A program made the translations under genes and the position numbers. A DNA stretch of 64,000 bases, from assembly GCF_002954615.1 (NCBI RefSeq), contig NZ_MSCJ01000001.1:124001-188000 (forward strand), given 5' to 3'. The notes beneath the pieces are model-generated. The model was not told where the DNA came from. It saw only the letters and a program-made list of their open reading frames with translations, and did not search any database. The DNA comes from Photobacterium angustum. GTDB lineage: Bacteria > Pseudomonadota > Gammaproteobacteria > Enterobacterales > Vibrionaceae. Numbering within the stretch: position 1 is the stretch's first letter; each line of letters begins with the position of its first letter. Below, piece after piece: positions 53,674 to 63,257 of the stretch.

Positions 53674-53712
53674 ATTACAACAAAAAACCTTAAATAAAGT
53701 AGGGCTGTTTTA

Positions 53713-53726
53713 TTGAGCTAAGTCAA
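53713..53726. promoter_or_regulatory. FNR box II of grcA (imperfect)
   Basis: TTGAGCTAAGTCAA, 2 mismatches to the consensus, centred exactly 53 bp upstream of box I. This is the spacing I recall for the two E. coli yfiD sites (-40.5 and -93.5). Confidence 0.65.
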
Positions 53727-53786
53727 TCTAACGCCATTTTAAGGGTTAATCAACAACAAATTTTAAGCGATAAAAAATAGTTTAGC

Positions 53787-53818
53787 TCAATAATGTTGTA
53801 TCTTTACAACATTATTGA
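53787..53818. repeat. perfect 14-bp palindrome between grcA and nfo
   Basis: TCAATAATGTTGTA (53787-53800), loop tctt, TACAACATTATTGA (53805-53818). No mismatch and no U-run, so it is not a terminator. Candidate operator for an unknown regulator or a hairpin in the nfo leader. Confidence 0.75.
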
Positions 53819-53900
53819 AGCGTAGTTGTAACTGTAATGTTTGTTAAATGTTTCTCTTTGGCTTGAAATGCCAAGTGATATGAATAAGGTGAAAATTGTT

Positions 53901-54749
53901 ATGAAACTGATTGGTGCTCATGTTTCTGCAGCTGGTGGTGTATTTAATGCGCCAGTAAATGCTGACAAAATTGGTGCGAATGCTTTTGCCCTGTTTACTA
54001 AAAACCAGCGTCAGTGGGTGGCTAAGCCGTTAGAAGCCGATGTTATAGCGGCATTTAAAGCACGTTGTTCTCAATTAGAATTTAATGCCAATGCTATTTT
54101 GCCACATGACTCTTATTTGATTAATTTAGGTGCACCAGAGGCTGAAAAGTTGGAAAAATCGCGTGCTGCTTTTATTGATGAAATGTCGCGTTGTAAACAG
54201 CTTGGATTGCACCTTTTAAACTTCCATCCGGGGAGTCATTTAAAAAAAATTTCTGAAAAAGAGTGTTTAAAATTGATTGCTGAGTCAATAAATCTTGCGC
54301 ATAAAGAAGTAAGTGATGTGGTTGCAGTGATCGAAAATACGGCGGGACAAGGTTCAAATTTAGGTTGGCAGTTTGAACATTTGGCAGAAATTATTGATCA
54401 AGTTGAAGATAAAACGCGGGTAGGTGTCTGTATTGATACCTGTCATACTTTTGCGGCGGGATATGATTTACGTACTGAAACTGCAACTGATCGAACTTTT
54501 GCTGAATTTGATGAGGTTGTTGGAATGCAATATCTCCGAGGTATGCACTTAAATGATTCCAAAGGTGATTTAGGGAGTCATTTAGATCGCCACCATAGTC
54601 TAGGTGAAGGAGCGATCGGTTGGGATTGTTTTCGTTATATCATGCAAGATGATCGTTTTAATCATATGCCTCTTATTTTAGAAACAATTAATCCTGATAT
54701 TTGGCATCAAGAGATTGCGACATTGCGTGATTTTGCCGCTCAAAAATAA
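53901..54749 (+). CDS. nfo: endonuclease IV (AP endonuclease)
   Basis: 282 residues, TIM-barrel Zn enzyme. [14 protein letters not shown] at the N-terminus, [42 protein letters not shown] and [22 protein letters not shown] supply the three-zinc ligands. It cleaves DNA 5' to abasic sites in base excision repair. I start at 53901 because that is the canonical N-terminus; 20 codons upstream are open but unrelated. It is followed by ung, another base-excision enzyme. Confidence 0.96.
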   Translation: MKLIGAHVSAAGGVFNAPVNADKIGANAFALFTKNQRQWVAKPLEADVIAAFKARCSQLEFNANAILPHDSYLINLGAPEAEKLEKSRAAFIDEMSRCKQLGLHLLNFHPGSHLKKISEKECLKLIAESINLAHKEVSDVVAVIENTAGQGSNLGWQFEHLAEIIDQVEDKTRVGVCIDTCHTFAAGYDLRTETATDRTFAEFDEVVGMQYLRGMHLNDSKGDLGSHLDRHHSLGEGAIGWDCFRYIMQDDRFNHMPLILETINPDIWHQEIATLRDFAAQK

Positions 54750-54841
54750 GTGGCTATAAATGAGGGCGTCGATTATTTATCTCGCCTGTGATCTGATTTT
54801 GATATTCTTACTGAGTAAATTCTATTGATGAGGAAGTATTT

Positions 54842-55504
54842 ATGACCGCTAGCTGGTCTACATTTATCGAGCAACAACGAGCACAAGCGTATTTTTCTGG
54901 GATTGAACAGTCGGTTGACGCTGCTCGCGCATCAGGAAAAGTGGTATTTCCTCCTCAACAAGATATCTTTAATGCATTCACCTCTACGCCATTAGAGAAC
55001 ACCAAGGTCGTGATTTTAGGACAAGATCCTTACCATGGGCCAAAGCAAGCTCATGGTTTAAGTTTCTCTGTACTTCCAGGAGTTAAAACGCCACCGTCAT
55101 TGGCGAATATGTATAAAGAATTAGCCACTGACATTGAAGGTTTTGTAGTACCTGAACATGGTTATTTGCAGCCGTGGGCAGAGCAAGGTGTTTTATTACT
55201 AAATACCGTCCTAACAGTAGAGCAAGGGAACGCGCATTCTCACGCTAAGATTGGTTGGGAAACATTTACGGATCGTGCGATTGAGTACATTAACGATAAT
55301 ACAGAGGGAGTGATCTTTTTACTGTGGGGGGCACATGCTCAGAAAAAAGGTAAAAAGATAGATACAGAGCGTCATCATGTTTTACATTCTGCGCATCCAT
55401 CACCGTTATCTGCATATCGTGGTTTCTTTGGTTGTCAGCACTTTTCTAAAACCAATCAGTTACTCGCTGAAATGGGAAAATCAGCGATTAATTGGCAACT
55501 ATAA
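54842..55504 (+). CDS. ung: uracil-DNA glycosylase
   Basis: 220-residue family-1 UDG. Water-activating motif [22 protein letters not shown], and Leu-intercalation loop [17 protein letters not shown]. Removes uracil from DNA. GAGGAAG precedes the ATG. It sits 92 bp after nfo, which produces the next step in the same pathway. Confidence 0.97.
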   Translation: MTASWSTFIEQQRAQAYFSGIEQSVDAARASGKVVFPPQQDIFNAFTSTPLENTKVVILGQDPYHGPKQAHGLSFSVLPGVKTPPSLANMYKELATDIEGFVVPEHGYLQPWAEQGVLLLNTVLTVEQGNAHSHAKIGWETFTDRAIEYINDNTEGVIFLLWGAHAQKKGKKIDTERHHVLHSAHPSPLSAYRGFFGCQHFSKTNQLLAEMGKSAINWQL

Positions 55505-55524
55505 ACGAATTTATTTCTGTAAAC

Positions 55525-55555
55525 AAAACGCCAGCAAAATGCTGGCGTTTTATTT
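55525..55555. terminator. bidirectional terminator between ung and DUF3545 gene
   Basis: AAAACGCCAGC-aaaat-GCTGGCGTTTT with flanking A/T runs. Confidence 0.9.
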
Positions 55556-55574
55556 TTTAGTCTGGAACGGTTTG

Positions 55575-55757
55575 TTAAAAGTCGAATTCATCGGCATTGT
55601 AACTGCCGCACATATCCATATCTTGAAGCTCACGGCGAAGTCGTTGACGATCTTTTAAGGCTTCAATTTCACGCCATTTACGTTTTTCAGGTTTTGCTCG
55701 AGAGCGACGAGAGACGGTTTCTGTTGTGAACATATCATCAAATGCAAAGCTATCCAT
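55575..55757 (-). CDS. DUF3545-like small protein
   Basis: 60 residues, rich in charged residues: acidic ends and a basic centre (RRSRAKPEKRKWREIEALKDRQRLRR). It starts MDSFAFDDMF, and AGAGGTG lies just before the ATG. It resembles the short PA3496/DUF3545 proteins of gammaproteobacteria. Function unknown. It converges on ung through a shared terminator. Confidence 0.7.
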   Translation of the reverse strand: MDSFAFDDMFTTETVSRRSRAKPEKRKWREIEALKDRQRLRRELQDMDMCGSYNADEFDF

Positions 55758-56200
55758 AAAGCACCTCTTCCTATGATATAGCTAAATATAAGCTACAAGG
55801 TCATTAATTATCACACTATGGGGTAGAGTAAAATTGAAGTGTTTCTCATTTGTTGCTTAAAGATGAAATTTTTATGTGCTAAAAGTCAAATATATCCTTT
55901 TTATGACCGAAAATGTAAGAAAACAACTCGCGGTAAGGCTTTATTTATGTTTGGATTTAGTGGGGATGTTTTAGATATTTACTTAAAAAATATACCCTTA
56001 GTGTATTTCATGTGATAATGAATAAAATTTTTTGATATATCCACTCATAATAGATTTACAAAAATAAGAGAGGGAATATCGATGTATAATTGCTTTGTTT
56101 AGTTACTAAATTGTAATGATTTAGTTTGCGTTGCTGGGGTGGATACTACATCCATTGCCATTATTTATTCGATACGTACTGCGTTGTAGAAGGAACCCAC
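55758..56200. promoter_or_regulatory. gap between the DUF3545-like gene and yaaJ
   Basis: About 440 AT-rich bases with no gene I can support. A dyad ACTAAAT-tgtaatg-ATTTAGT lies at 56105-56125, 76 bp before yaaJ, and may be an operator. The ribosome site AGAAGGA at 56188-56194 decides the yaaJ start. Confidence 0.45.
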
Positions 56201-57628
56201 TTGTCCAGCCAAATTACCTTTTTAAATGACTTACTCTGGGGCTCGGTATTAATTTATTTACTGATAGGAGTCGGTATTTACTTCACCTACCGTTTGAGCT
56301 TTATCCAGTTCCGTCATTTTGGACATATGTTTAAGGTGATGAAAAACAGTCGCAAATCAGACAGTGCCGGAATTTCTTCCTTCCAAGCATTATGTACGAG
56401 CTTAGCGGCTAGAGTTGGCACAGGTAATATGGCGGGAGTAGCCGTAGCGTTAACTTTGGGTGGCCCCGGCGCGATCTTTTGGATGTGGCTTATCGCTATG
56501 CTTGGTATGGCGACCGCTTTTGCTGAAAGTGCATTAGCTCAGCTTTATAAAACCCGTGATGATGATGGTAATTATCGTGGTGGTCCTGCGTATTATATGG
56601 AAAAAGGATTAGGCATGCGCTGGATGGGCGTTATGTTCTCGGTCTTTTTGATCATTGCTTTTGGCTTAGTGTTTAACTCGGTTCAAGCTAACTCGATAAG
56701 TCAGGCTGCTCACGTCGCTTTTGGCTGGTCACCGATATATGTTGGTATTGGGCTTGTGATCATGACTGGAGTGATCATTTTTGGTGGTTTACGTACTATC
56801 GCAAGAACCGCGGAAATTTTAGTTCCTGCAATGGCATTATGTTATCTGGTGCTTGCCCTTTATATTATGGCCATCAACATCGAAAAACTGCCTGATATTA
56901 TCATGATGATTTTTCGCAGTGCTTTCGGTCTAGAAGAAGCGGCATCGGGTGCTCTGGGATATACCATCGCGCAAGGAATGATTAATGGGTTAAAGCGTGG
57001 ATTATTTTCGAATGAAGCCGGCATGGGATCGGCACCGAATGCGGCAGCATCTGCAACACCTTATCCGCCCCATCCAGCCTCGCAGGGATATGTGCAAATG
57101 CTTGGTGTGTTTATGGATACAATGGTGATCTGTTCATCCACTGTCGCGATTATTTTGATGTCAGGCGAATATGTCCCTCATAGTGAGGTGACAGGGATTG
57201 AGTTAACTCAGCGCGCCTTGAGTTCACAAGTCGGCGACTGGGGCTCTGTGTTTATTGCTGTGGCGATTTTCTTCTTCGCGTTTACATCACTCGTTGCTAA
57301 TTATTCTTATGCTGAAACCAACCTTATTTTCCTTGAGCATAACCATAAAATTGGATTGAATATTTTTCGTGTTGTGGTGCTCTTTATGGTGATGTTTGGA
57401 GCGTTAGCTGATCTTCCAACGGTATGGGCAATGGCTGATGTATCAATGGGGATGATGGCACTGATTAACTTAGTCGCGATTGTTTTACTGTCAGGCACCG
57501 TGGTGAAGTTGGCTACTGATTATAATAAACAGTTATCGTTGGGTAAGGTGCCGACTTTTGATAGCAATGATTATCCAGAGCTACATGCGCAACTGGAAGA
57601 AGGGATCTGGGATAAGCAGAAATCCTAA
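56201..57628 (+). CDS. yaaJ: sodium:alanine/glycine symporter (AGCS family, YaaJ)
   Basis: 475 residues, the length of E. coli YaaJ (476). AGCS signature LAARVGTGNMAGVAVALTLGGPGAIFWMW, plus GGPAYYMEKGLG and NEAGMGSAPNAAA. About ten to eleven TM helices. It takes up alanine, glycine or related amino acids with Na+. I choose the TTG at 56201 because AGAAGGA is 6 nt upstream and the protein then begins as the family does (ITFLNDLLWGSVLIYLLIG); no nearby in-frame ATG exists. E. coli also has yaaJ next to yaaA near thrABC. Confidence 0.93.
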   Translation: MSSQITFLNDLLWGSVLIYLLIGVGIYFTYRLSFIQFRHFGHMFKVMKNSRKSDSAGISSFQALCTSLAARVGTGNMAGVAVALTLGGPGAIFWMWLIAMLGMATAFAESALAQLYKTRDDDGNYRGGPAYYMEKGLGMRWMGVMFSVFLIIAFGLVFNSVQANSISQAAHVAFGWSPIYVGIGLVIMTGVIIFGGLRTIARTAEILVPAMALCYLVLALYIMAINIEKLPDIIMMIFRSAFGLEEAASGALGYTIAQGMINGLKRGLFSNEAGMGSAPNAAASATPYPPHPASQGYVQMLGVFMDTMVICSSTVAIILMSGEYVPHSEVTGIELTQRALSSQVGDWGSVFIAVAIFFFAFTSLVANYSYAETNLIFLEHNHKIGLNIFRVVVLFMVMFGALADLPTVWAMADVSMGMMALINLVAIVLLSGTVVKLATDYNKQLSLGKVPTFDSNDYPELHAQLEEGIWDKQKS

Positions 57629-57658
57629 TCATTGTTAAAGCCTATTATTGAAATAACT

Positions 57659-57688
57659 AAAGCCTCCTAGTTTCTAAGTGGCTTTTTT
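57659..57688 (+). terminator. probable terminator of yaaJ
   Basis: AAAGCC (57659-57664) pairs with GGCTTT (57680-57685), followed by a T-run; a long, imperfect loop makes it weaker than the others. Confidence 0.6.
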
Positions 57689-57737
57689 ATTGTTTAGTGG
57701 TAGTCTTTTTGAGTCAGACTTTAAAGGAAAAAGCCTT

Positions 57738-58511
57738 ATGTTAATTGTGGTTTCCCCCGCTAAAACCCTTGATTATGAATCGCCATTGGCAACATCAACA
57801 TTTACCTTACCAGAGCTTACGGATCATTCTGCTGAACTGATTGATGTATGTCGTGAACTTACGCCAATGGATATTGCAAGCTTGATGAAAGTAAGCGATA
57901 AAATTGCAGGTTTGAATGCAGCTCGTTTTGCCGAGTGGCAGCCACAATTTACGCAAGACAATGCCCGCCAGGCAATATTGGCTTTTAAAGGTGATGTGTA
58001 TACCGGCCTTGCGGCTGAAACCATGACAGAAGAACAGTTTGCTTATGCTCAACAGCATTTACGTATGCTTTCTGGTTTATATGGTTTATTGCGTCCATTA
58101 GATTTGATGCAACCTTACCGCTTAGAGATGGGTACGAAATTGGCGAACCCTCGCGGTACTAACTTGTATCAATTTTGGGGGGATATCATCACTGATAAAT
58201 TGAACCAAGCATTAGCAGAGCAGGGCGATGATATTCTGATCAACCTTGCATCTAACGAATATTTTAAATCGGTGAAACCGAAGAAGTTGAATGCTCAATT
58301 GATCACACCAGTTTTTAAAGATTGTAAGAACGGTAATTATAAAGTGATCAGCTTTTACGCTAAAAAAGCTCGTGGCATGATGGCACGTTACATTCTTGAT
58401 AATCAAATCACATCGATTGAAGCGTTAAAAGAATTTGATACCGCGGGTTATTATTTTGTAGAAGCAGAATCAACGGCGAAAGAATTCGTATTTAAGCGTG
58501 AAGAACAATAG
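57738..58511 (+). CDS. yaaA: peroxide stress protein YaaA
   Basis: 257 residues, DUF328. [19 protein letters not shown] is the canonical start. [22 protein letters not shown] and [14 protein letters not shown] are conserved blocks. In E. coli it lowers free iron under H2O2 stress and is controlled by OxyR. I start at 57738 with AAAGGA upstream; 20 open codons further upstream overlap the yaaJ terminator. Confidence 0.95.
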   Translation: MLIVVSPAKTLDYESPLATSTFTLPELTDHSAELIDVCRELTPMDIASLMKVSDKIAGLNAARFAEWQPQFTQDNARQAILAFKGDVYTGLAAETMTEEQFAYAQQHLRMLSGLYGLLRPLDLMQPYRLEMGTKLANPRGTNLYQFWGDIITDKLNQALAEQGDDILINLASNEYFKSVKPKKLNAQLITPVFKDCKNGNYKVISFYAKKARGMMARYILDNQITSIEALKEFDTAGYYFVEAESTAKEFVFKREEQ

Positions 58512-58530
58512 TTCTACAATGTTGTTTTGA

Positions 58531-58564
58531 AAAAAAGGCCAACTCATGAGAGTTGGCCTTTTTA
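58531..58564. terminator. bidirectional terminator between yaaA and srmB
   Basis: AAAAAAAGGCCAACTC-atga-GAGTTGGCCTTTTT, 9 GC-rich pairs plus A/T arms. Confidence 0.93.
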
Positions 58565-58590
58565 TTTTATCCTATGTTGTAAAAGAGAGA

Positions 58591-59841
58591 TTACGACTTA
58601 GCTTGGCTTTTTTTAGCCGCTTGTTTAATTTTCTTTTTCGCTTTCGCTTCTTTTACTTTTTTATTCACTTTTTTCTTTTTCTTGGCAGTGCTTGCTTTTT
58701 TGGTCTGTGGACGTAGGCCATGAATAAAGCGCTCTTGCACTTCTTCTTTCATGTAGCGGCTGATACGTTCAATCATGCTTTGATCATGTGCTTCAACCAA
58801 GGAGATTGCCGTTCCTTTTTTACCCGCTCGTGCAGTACGACCAATACGGTGTACATAAACTTCAGCCGTACGCGGTAGATCAAAGTTGATCACATGGCTA
58901 ACATCAGGTAAATCAATACCACGTGCAGCAACGTCTGTCGCAATTAGTACGTTCACAACACCATCACGAAAACGAGTGATCATGTTTGTACGCGCAGCCT
59001 GTGCCATTTCACCTTGGATCCAGTTACAAGGGATGCCCATGGCTTCTAGTTGACCACGAAGGATACCTAGACGCTCACGTGTTTTGACAAAGATAATCGT
59101 GCGTTCAGCCTGTTCTTTAATGATATTTTCTAACAGAGCAAGCTTGTGATCCATGTTGTCACAACGAAGGTACATTTGATGGATCTTTTTACGTTCGCGG
59201 CGAGAAGGATCTGCATTTACTTCAACAGGTTCATTCAAAATTGTTTCTGAAAACTCACGTACACCTTTACCTTCTAAGGTAGCGGAGAATAATAAGCTTT
59301 GACGACGCCAGCGACACTCATGGTTAAGACGCTCAACAATTTTACCAAAGCCCATGTCTAGCATGCGATCGGCTTCATCAAGGATCAAACATTCGATAGC
59401 ACGACAGTCAAACTTTTCAGCTTCAATGTACTCCATAAGACGACCTGGTGTTGCTACCACGATATCCTGAGTTTTACCCAGCATTTCGGCATGTTCGTCA
59501 TATGAGATACCACCTGTGATGGTAAATACTTTTAGTGTTGTATATTTTGCTAATGCTCTTGCTTGATCGGCAACTTGAATAGCAAGTTCACGCGTTGGCG
59601 TTAAGATCAGAATACGTGCAGGCCCTGGTCTTTTGCGTGGAAAATCTTGCAAGTGTTGGATCATCGGTAGAAGAAAGGCTGCTGTTTTTCCGGTCCCTGT
59701 TGGCGCAGAAGCCATTACATCTTTACCGTCAAGGGCATGAGGGATAGCCTGCGCTTGAACCACTGTTGGGCGGCTATAGCCGATTTCTTCAATTGCTCGT
59801 AACAGCTCGCTATCTAACTCTAATTCGGAAAAGTCTTTCAC
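58591..59841 (-). CDS. srmB: ATP-dependent RNA helicase SrmB
   Basis: 416-residue DEAD-box helicase. Q-motif region GYSRPTVVQAQAIP, motif I APTGTGKTAAFLLP, Ia TPTRELA, II LILDEADRMLDMGF, III FSATLEG, V TDVAARGIDLPD, VI HRIGRTARAGKKG. The C-terminal tail from about residue 375 is very Lys-rich (KKKKKVNKKVKEAKAKKK) and should bind RNA. Matches E. coli SrmB, which helps assemble the 50S subunit. Confidence 0.95.
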   Translation of the reverse strand: MKDFSELELDSELLRAIEEIGYSRPTVVQAQAIPHALDGKDVMASAPTGTGKTAAFLLPMIQHLQDFPRKRPGPARILILTPTRELAIQVADQARALAKYTTLKVFTITGGISYDEHAEMLGKTQDIVVATPGRLMEYIEAEKFDCRAIECLILDEADRMLDMGFGKIVERLNHECRWRRQSLLFSATLEGKGVREFSETILNEPVEVNADPSRRERKKIHQMYLRCDNMDHKLALLENIIKEQAERTIIFVKTRERLGILRGQLEAMGIPCNWIQGEMAQAARTNMITRFRDGVVNVLIATDVAARGIDLPDVSHVINFDLPRTAEVYVHRIGRTARAGKKGTAISLVEAHDQSMIERISRYMKEEVQERFIHGLRPQTKKASTAKKKKKVNKKVKEAKAKKKIKQAAKKSQAKS

Positions 59842-60034
59842 CAGTTATCTCTCCCAAGACAAATGCTATGTGTCATTATCGTATGCCAATTGCAAAGAAT
59901 AACAACAAGGGTATTAATATTTAAGGGGCGGCATTATAGCCACTCTTGGCGTAAGTGACACCGATTAAAACATAAAAACTTCAATCATTGATGATTATTA
60001 CAACGTCTACAGGGTATATAAATGTCCTATTAGG

Positions 60035-60757
60035 TTACATTTTTAGATAGAACTCTTTCGTTAATGCTTTGAATTCAATTGAATAATCACCATCTTTATG
60101 AATACAAAGATGAGATGAATAACAAGTTTGTTTCTTTTTACTTAATTGTAGAAGTAATCGAATCGGTGCTTTTTTCTCGGTACTTTGGACATCGCAACGT
60201 TCGATACAATGTAAATGATATTCAGCAGCGGCTTCAATTAAGCGCTGTCCTTCGTAACTTGGCAAGATAATACTGGCGATCCCTTCTTCTGTAAGAAGCC
60301 ATTGAAGCGTTTTAAGTAGCTGTTGATGGCTAAATGTATCGGTATGTCGAGCAGTGGCACGGTGTGACTGCTCTGCTTGCTGACCAAAGTTGAAATAGGG
60401 GGGATTACAAACAATCGCATTAACACTGTTAGCGGGCTGTGTATGTCGCCATTCAGTGACATCTTGTTCAATACACTGTAAGTGTTGATGCCAAGGTGAA
60501 TTTATGAAATTTTGGCGTGCTGCCGCTGCGGCTTGTGGATCTATTTCGATAGCTTCGATAGTAATAGGTAAAGCTAACGTGCTTGTTCGCTGTGCGGCCA
60601 TAAGGGCTAATAAACCACTGCCTGTACCAATATCAACCACTCTACCTTGTTGAGGCATGGCAGCCCATGCTCCTAGCAATATACCATCGGTACTGATTGG
60701 CATTCCACAGCCTAAATCATTGACGTGAAATTGTTTAAAGCTAAAGCCGCGTGACAT
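60035..60757 (-). CDS. trmN6: tRNA1(Val) (adenine(37)-N6)-methyltransferase
   Basis: 240 residues. SAM-binding VVDIGTGSGLLALMAA and the N6-adenine motif NPPY at 118-121 (AIVCNPPYFNFG). N-terminus GFSFKQFHVNDLGCGMPISTDGILLGAW matches E. coli YfiC. It methylates A37 of tRNA1(Val). In E. coli it neighbours srmB; here both genes are on the same strand, 193 bp apart. Confidence 0.94.
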   Translation of the reverse strand: MSRGFSFKQFHVNDLGCGMPISTDGILLGAWAAMPQQGRVVDIGTGSGLLALMAAQRTSTLALPITIEAIEIDPQAAAAARQNFINSPWHQHLQCIEQDVTEWRHTQPANSVNAIVCNPPYFNFGQQAEQSHRATARHTDTFSHQQLLKTLQWLLTEEGIASIILPSYEGQRLIEAAAEYHLHCIERCDVQSTEKKAPIRLLLQLSKKKQTCYSSHLCIHKDGDYSIEFKALTKEFYLKM

Positions 60758-61134
60758 GGCTATTTTTCCTGTGTTTTGAACTAAATAATGGAATAAACGA
60801 TTAATCGTAATGGTTATAACGCTAACTATCCCAGTTGCTTGGTTATTGAGCGTTTTTTGTTTCGATATAGTTAACTGTTATGTTTAATTTTTGATTATAT
60901 ATTAATCTTTTGTTTTTAATTGGTATTATGTTCCGATTTGTAATTTATTATTGGTTCTTTATTTTGGTTTTAACGCTTTATATATGAATTATGTGGTGTT
61001 TATTTCTACGCTATTGCCAAGAATGCTGTTTTTATCCATTATGTTTTCGTTGGTTATATATGTTTAATTTTGTAGTCAACGCAGATAATTATAAAAACAC
61101 AACACATAACCCATAGAAGAGTGGAAGGTGCAGT
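60758..61134. promoter_or_regulatory. divergent trmN6-brnQ intergenic region
   Basis: 377 very AT-rich bases with no gene I can support, holding both promoters. GGAAGGTG at 61123-61130 is the brnQ ribosome site. I see no strong dyad. Confidence 0.4.
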
Positions 61135-62448
61135 TTGAAAAAGACACTCAAAGTAACAGACATTATAGCGTTAGGTTTTATGACTTTCGCTTTCTTTCTT
61201 GGTGCTGGGAATATTATTTTTCCACCATTAGCGGGTCAACTAGCCGGTGAAAATATGCTTTCGGCTATGTTTGGCTTTTTAGTCACAGCCGTTGGTCTAC
61301 CTTTAATTGGTATTATTGCCGTTGCAATGGCGGGTGGTGGCTGGCAGGGGTTAACCCGTGATTTACCCTCAAAAATAGCAACATTAATGGCGGTGTTGAT
61401 TTTTATTATTATTGGCCCTGCTTTTGCTGCGCCGCGTACAGGCTTAGTCGCTTATGAAATGGCAGTAAAACCATTTATGGCTGCAGACGCTGGTCAAGCA
61501 AGCTTAACGACTTTTTCTGTGATCTTTTTTGCAGTTGCCCTCTTTTTTGCTTGGTCTCGTGGCAAGCTGATCGACATGATTGGTAAGTTTTTAACACCTG
61601 CACTGTTTATTGTATTGGCTGTACTGGCCATTGCGGTATTTGTAAATCCACAAGGTTCAATTGTTGCAGCACAGGGTGAGTATGCAACACAAGCATTTAC
61701 TAAAGGTTTCCTTGAAGGCTATAACACCATGGATACTTTCGCAGCCTTGATGTTTGGTATGCTGATTGTTGATGTGATCCGCAGTAAAGGTGTTAGTGAT
61801 GAAAAGACAACCTGTACCTATCTGATCTACGCCGGTCTCATTGCTGCAGCAGGCTTGGCCTTTGTATATATCTCATTATTTTACTTAGGGGCAACAAGTA
61901 CAACGATTGCACCTAATGCGGGTAATGGTGGTGTTATCTTAACTGGCTATGTGATGGCATTATTTGGTGCGCCGGGTCAGGTGATCCTATCTGCAATTGT
62001 ATTACTTGCCTGTTTAACAACAGCGATAGGTTTGATCAGTGCATGTGCAGATTACTTCAGCTCTTTAACATCATTGTCTTACAAAAAGTGGGCGGTGATC
62101 TTAGCGGTAATATGTGCAGTGGTAGCCAATGTGGGTTTAAACCAGTTGATTGCGTTATCTGTACCTGTGTTATTTGCATTGTATCCAGTCGCTATTGCGC
62201 TGGTCGCATTAACCTTAGTACGTAAATGGTTACCTAATCCACGCTTAGCATACCGTGTTGTGCTGTTGGTTTCTTTTATCTTTAGCATGATTGATGTGGC
62301 GAAGTACTTGAAGTTTGATGTATCAATGTTCAGTGATTTACCACTATTTAATTATGGTATGGGGTGGGTATTACCGACTTTAATTGCACTTGCGATCACA
62401 CGCTTCGTCGGTGGGAAATCGATGGGTTCACAAGATAAGCTAGCGTAA
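61135..62448 (+). CDS. brnQ: branched-chain amino acid transporter BrnQ (LIVCS family)
   Basis: 437 residues with about 12 TM helices. The N-terminus KVTDIIALGFMTFAFFLGAGNIIFPP is typical of BrnQ. It imports leucine, isoleucine and valine with a cation. The start is TTG at 61135, with GGAAGGTG spaced 4-5 nt upstream; no in-frame ATG comes before the first TM, so TTG is well supported. Confidence 0.94.
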   Translation: MKKTLKVTDIIALGFMTFAFFLGAGNIIFPPLAGQLAGENMLSAMFGFLVTAVGLPLIGIIAVAMAGGGWQGLTRDLPSKIATLMAVLIFIIIGPAFAAPRTGLVAYEMAVKPFMAADAGQASLTTFSVIFFAVALFFAWSRGKLIDMIGKFLTPALFIVLAVLAIAVFVNPQGSIVAAQGEYATQAFTKGFLEGYNTMDTFAALMFGMLIVDVIRSKGVSDEKTTCTYLIYAGLIAAAGLAFVYISLFYLGATSTTIAPNAGNGGVILTGYVMALFGAPGQVILSAIVLLACLTTAIGLISACADYFSSLTSLSYKKWAVILAVICAVVANVGLNQLIALSVPVLFALYPVAIALVALTLVRKWLPNPRLAYRVVLLVSFIFSMIDVAKYLKFDVSMFSDLPLFNYGMGWVLPTLIALAITRFVGGKSMGSQDKLA

Positions 62449-62470
62449 TTCACTGTTGAAATAGAGATAG

Positions 62471-62497
62471 AAAAGGGATGCCATGTGCATCCCTTTT
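62471..62497. terminator. bidirectional terminator between brnQ and fldB
   Basis: AAAAGGGATGC-catgt-GCATCCCTTTTT, with runs on both strands. Confidence 0.9.
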
Positions 62498-62521
62498 TGT
62501 CGATATACGATTTGTGATTGA

Positions 62522-63043
62522 TCACAAGGTCTCGGCGTACTCAAGCATAATTTGCTCACACCATTGGGTGATTCGCTGGTCGGAGAGTTCATATTGACCA
62601 TCTTCATCTAACGCTAAACCAACAAAAAATTGTTTATCTTCTGTAAGGGCTTTTGATGCTTCAAATTGGTAGCTATCATCATTAGGCCAATAGCCAATAA
62701 ATTGAACGTCTGCTTCTAATAGTTTGTCATGCAGCATTCCCATCGCATCAAGGAACCACTCGGTATAACCTTCCTGATCGCCTAAGCCAAACAATGCAAT
62801 GGTTTTATTGGTTAAACGTAATCCATCAAGCTGCTGCCACACGGCTTCCCAATCTTCTTGCAGTTCACCAAAGTCCCAAGTTGAGATACCTAAAATAAGC
62901 ATATCAAACTGGTTCATCTCATTGATGTCTGCTTCTTTAATATTACGCAGTTCAATCAGTTCAGTACCAATACAATCACGGATCTTTTCTGCTGCCATTT
63001 CGGTATAGCAGGTGGTTGAGCCATAAAACAAACCGATTTTCAT
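62522..63043 (-). CDS. fldB: flavodoxin FldB
   Basis: 173 residues. FMN-phosphate loop [16 protein letters not shown], aromatic FMN-stacking regions [12 protein letters not shown] and [17 protein letters not shown]. Long-chain flavodoxin 2 of the E. coli FldB type. It is divergent from xerD, as in E. coli. Confidence 0.95.
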   Translation of the reverse strand: MKIGLFYGSTTCYTEMAAEKIRDCIGTELIELRNIKEADINEMNQFDMLILGISTWDFGELQEDWEAVWQQLDGLRLTNKTIALFGLGDQEGYTEWFLDAMGMLHDKLLEADVQFIGYWPNDDSYQFEASKALTEDKQFFVGLALDEDGQYELSDQRITQWCEQIMLEYAETL

Positions 63044-63257
63044 GCTGAGTATCCTAGTATTTTTATTTATTGTTTGAGTGTACCTGTAATGACCTTATAA
63101 GCTCAATAAAGTGAATAAAAGCATCCGATATTTTTTTACGTATTTTCTGTTGTAATAAGCCTCGTTACTTTTGCTTTAAAATACCCTATGATGAATAAAA
63201 GTACTGTGTTTTTATCCATGTGTTTGAGCTTTGCTAACACAGGTTTTGGAGTGATAA

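Noticed and set aside
60891..60906. FNR-like TTGATTATATATTAA upstream of brnQ
   Set aside because: The second half-site is wrong (ATTAA for ATCAA) and the surroundings are AT-rich.
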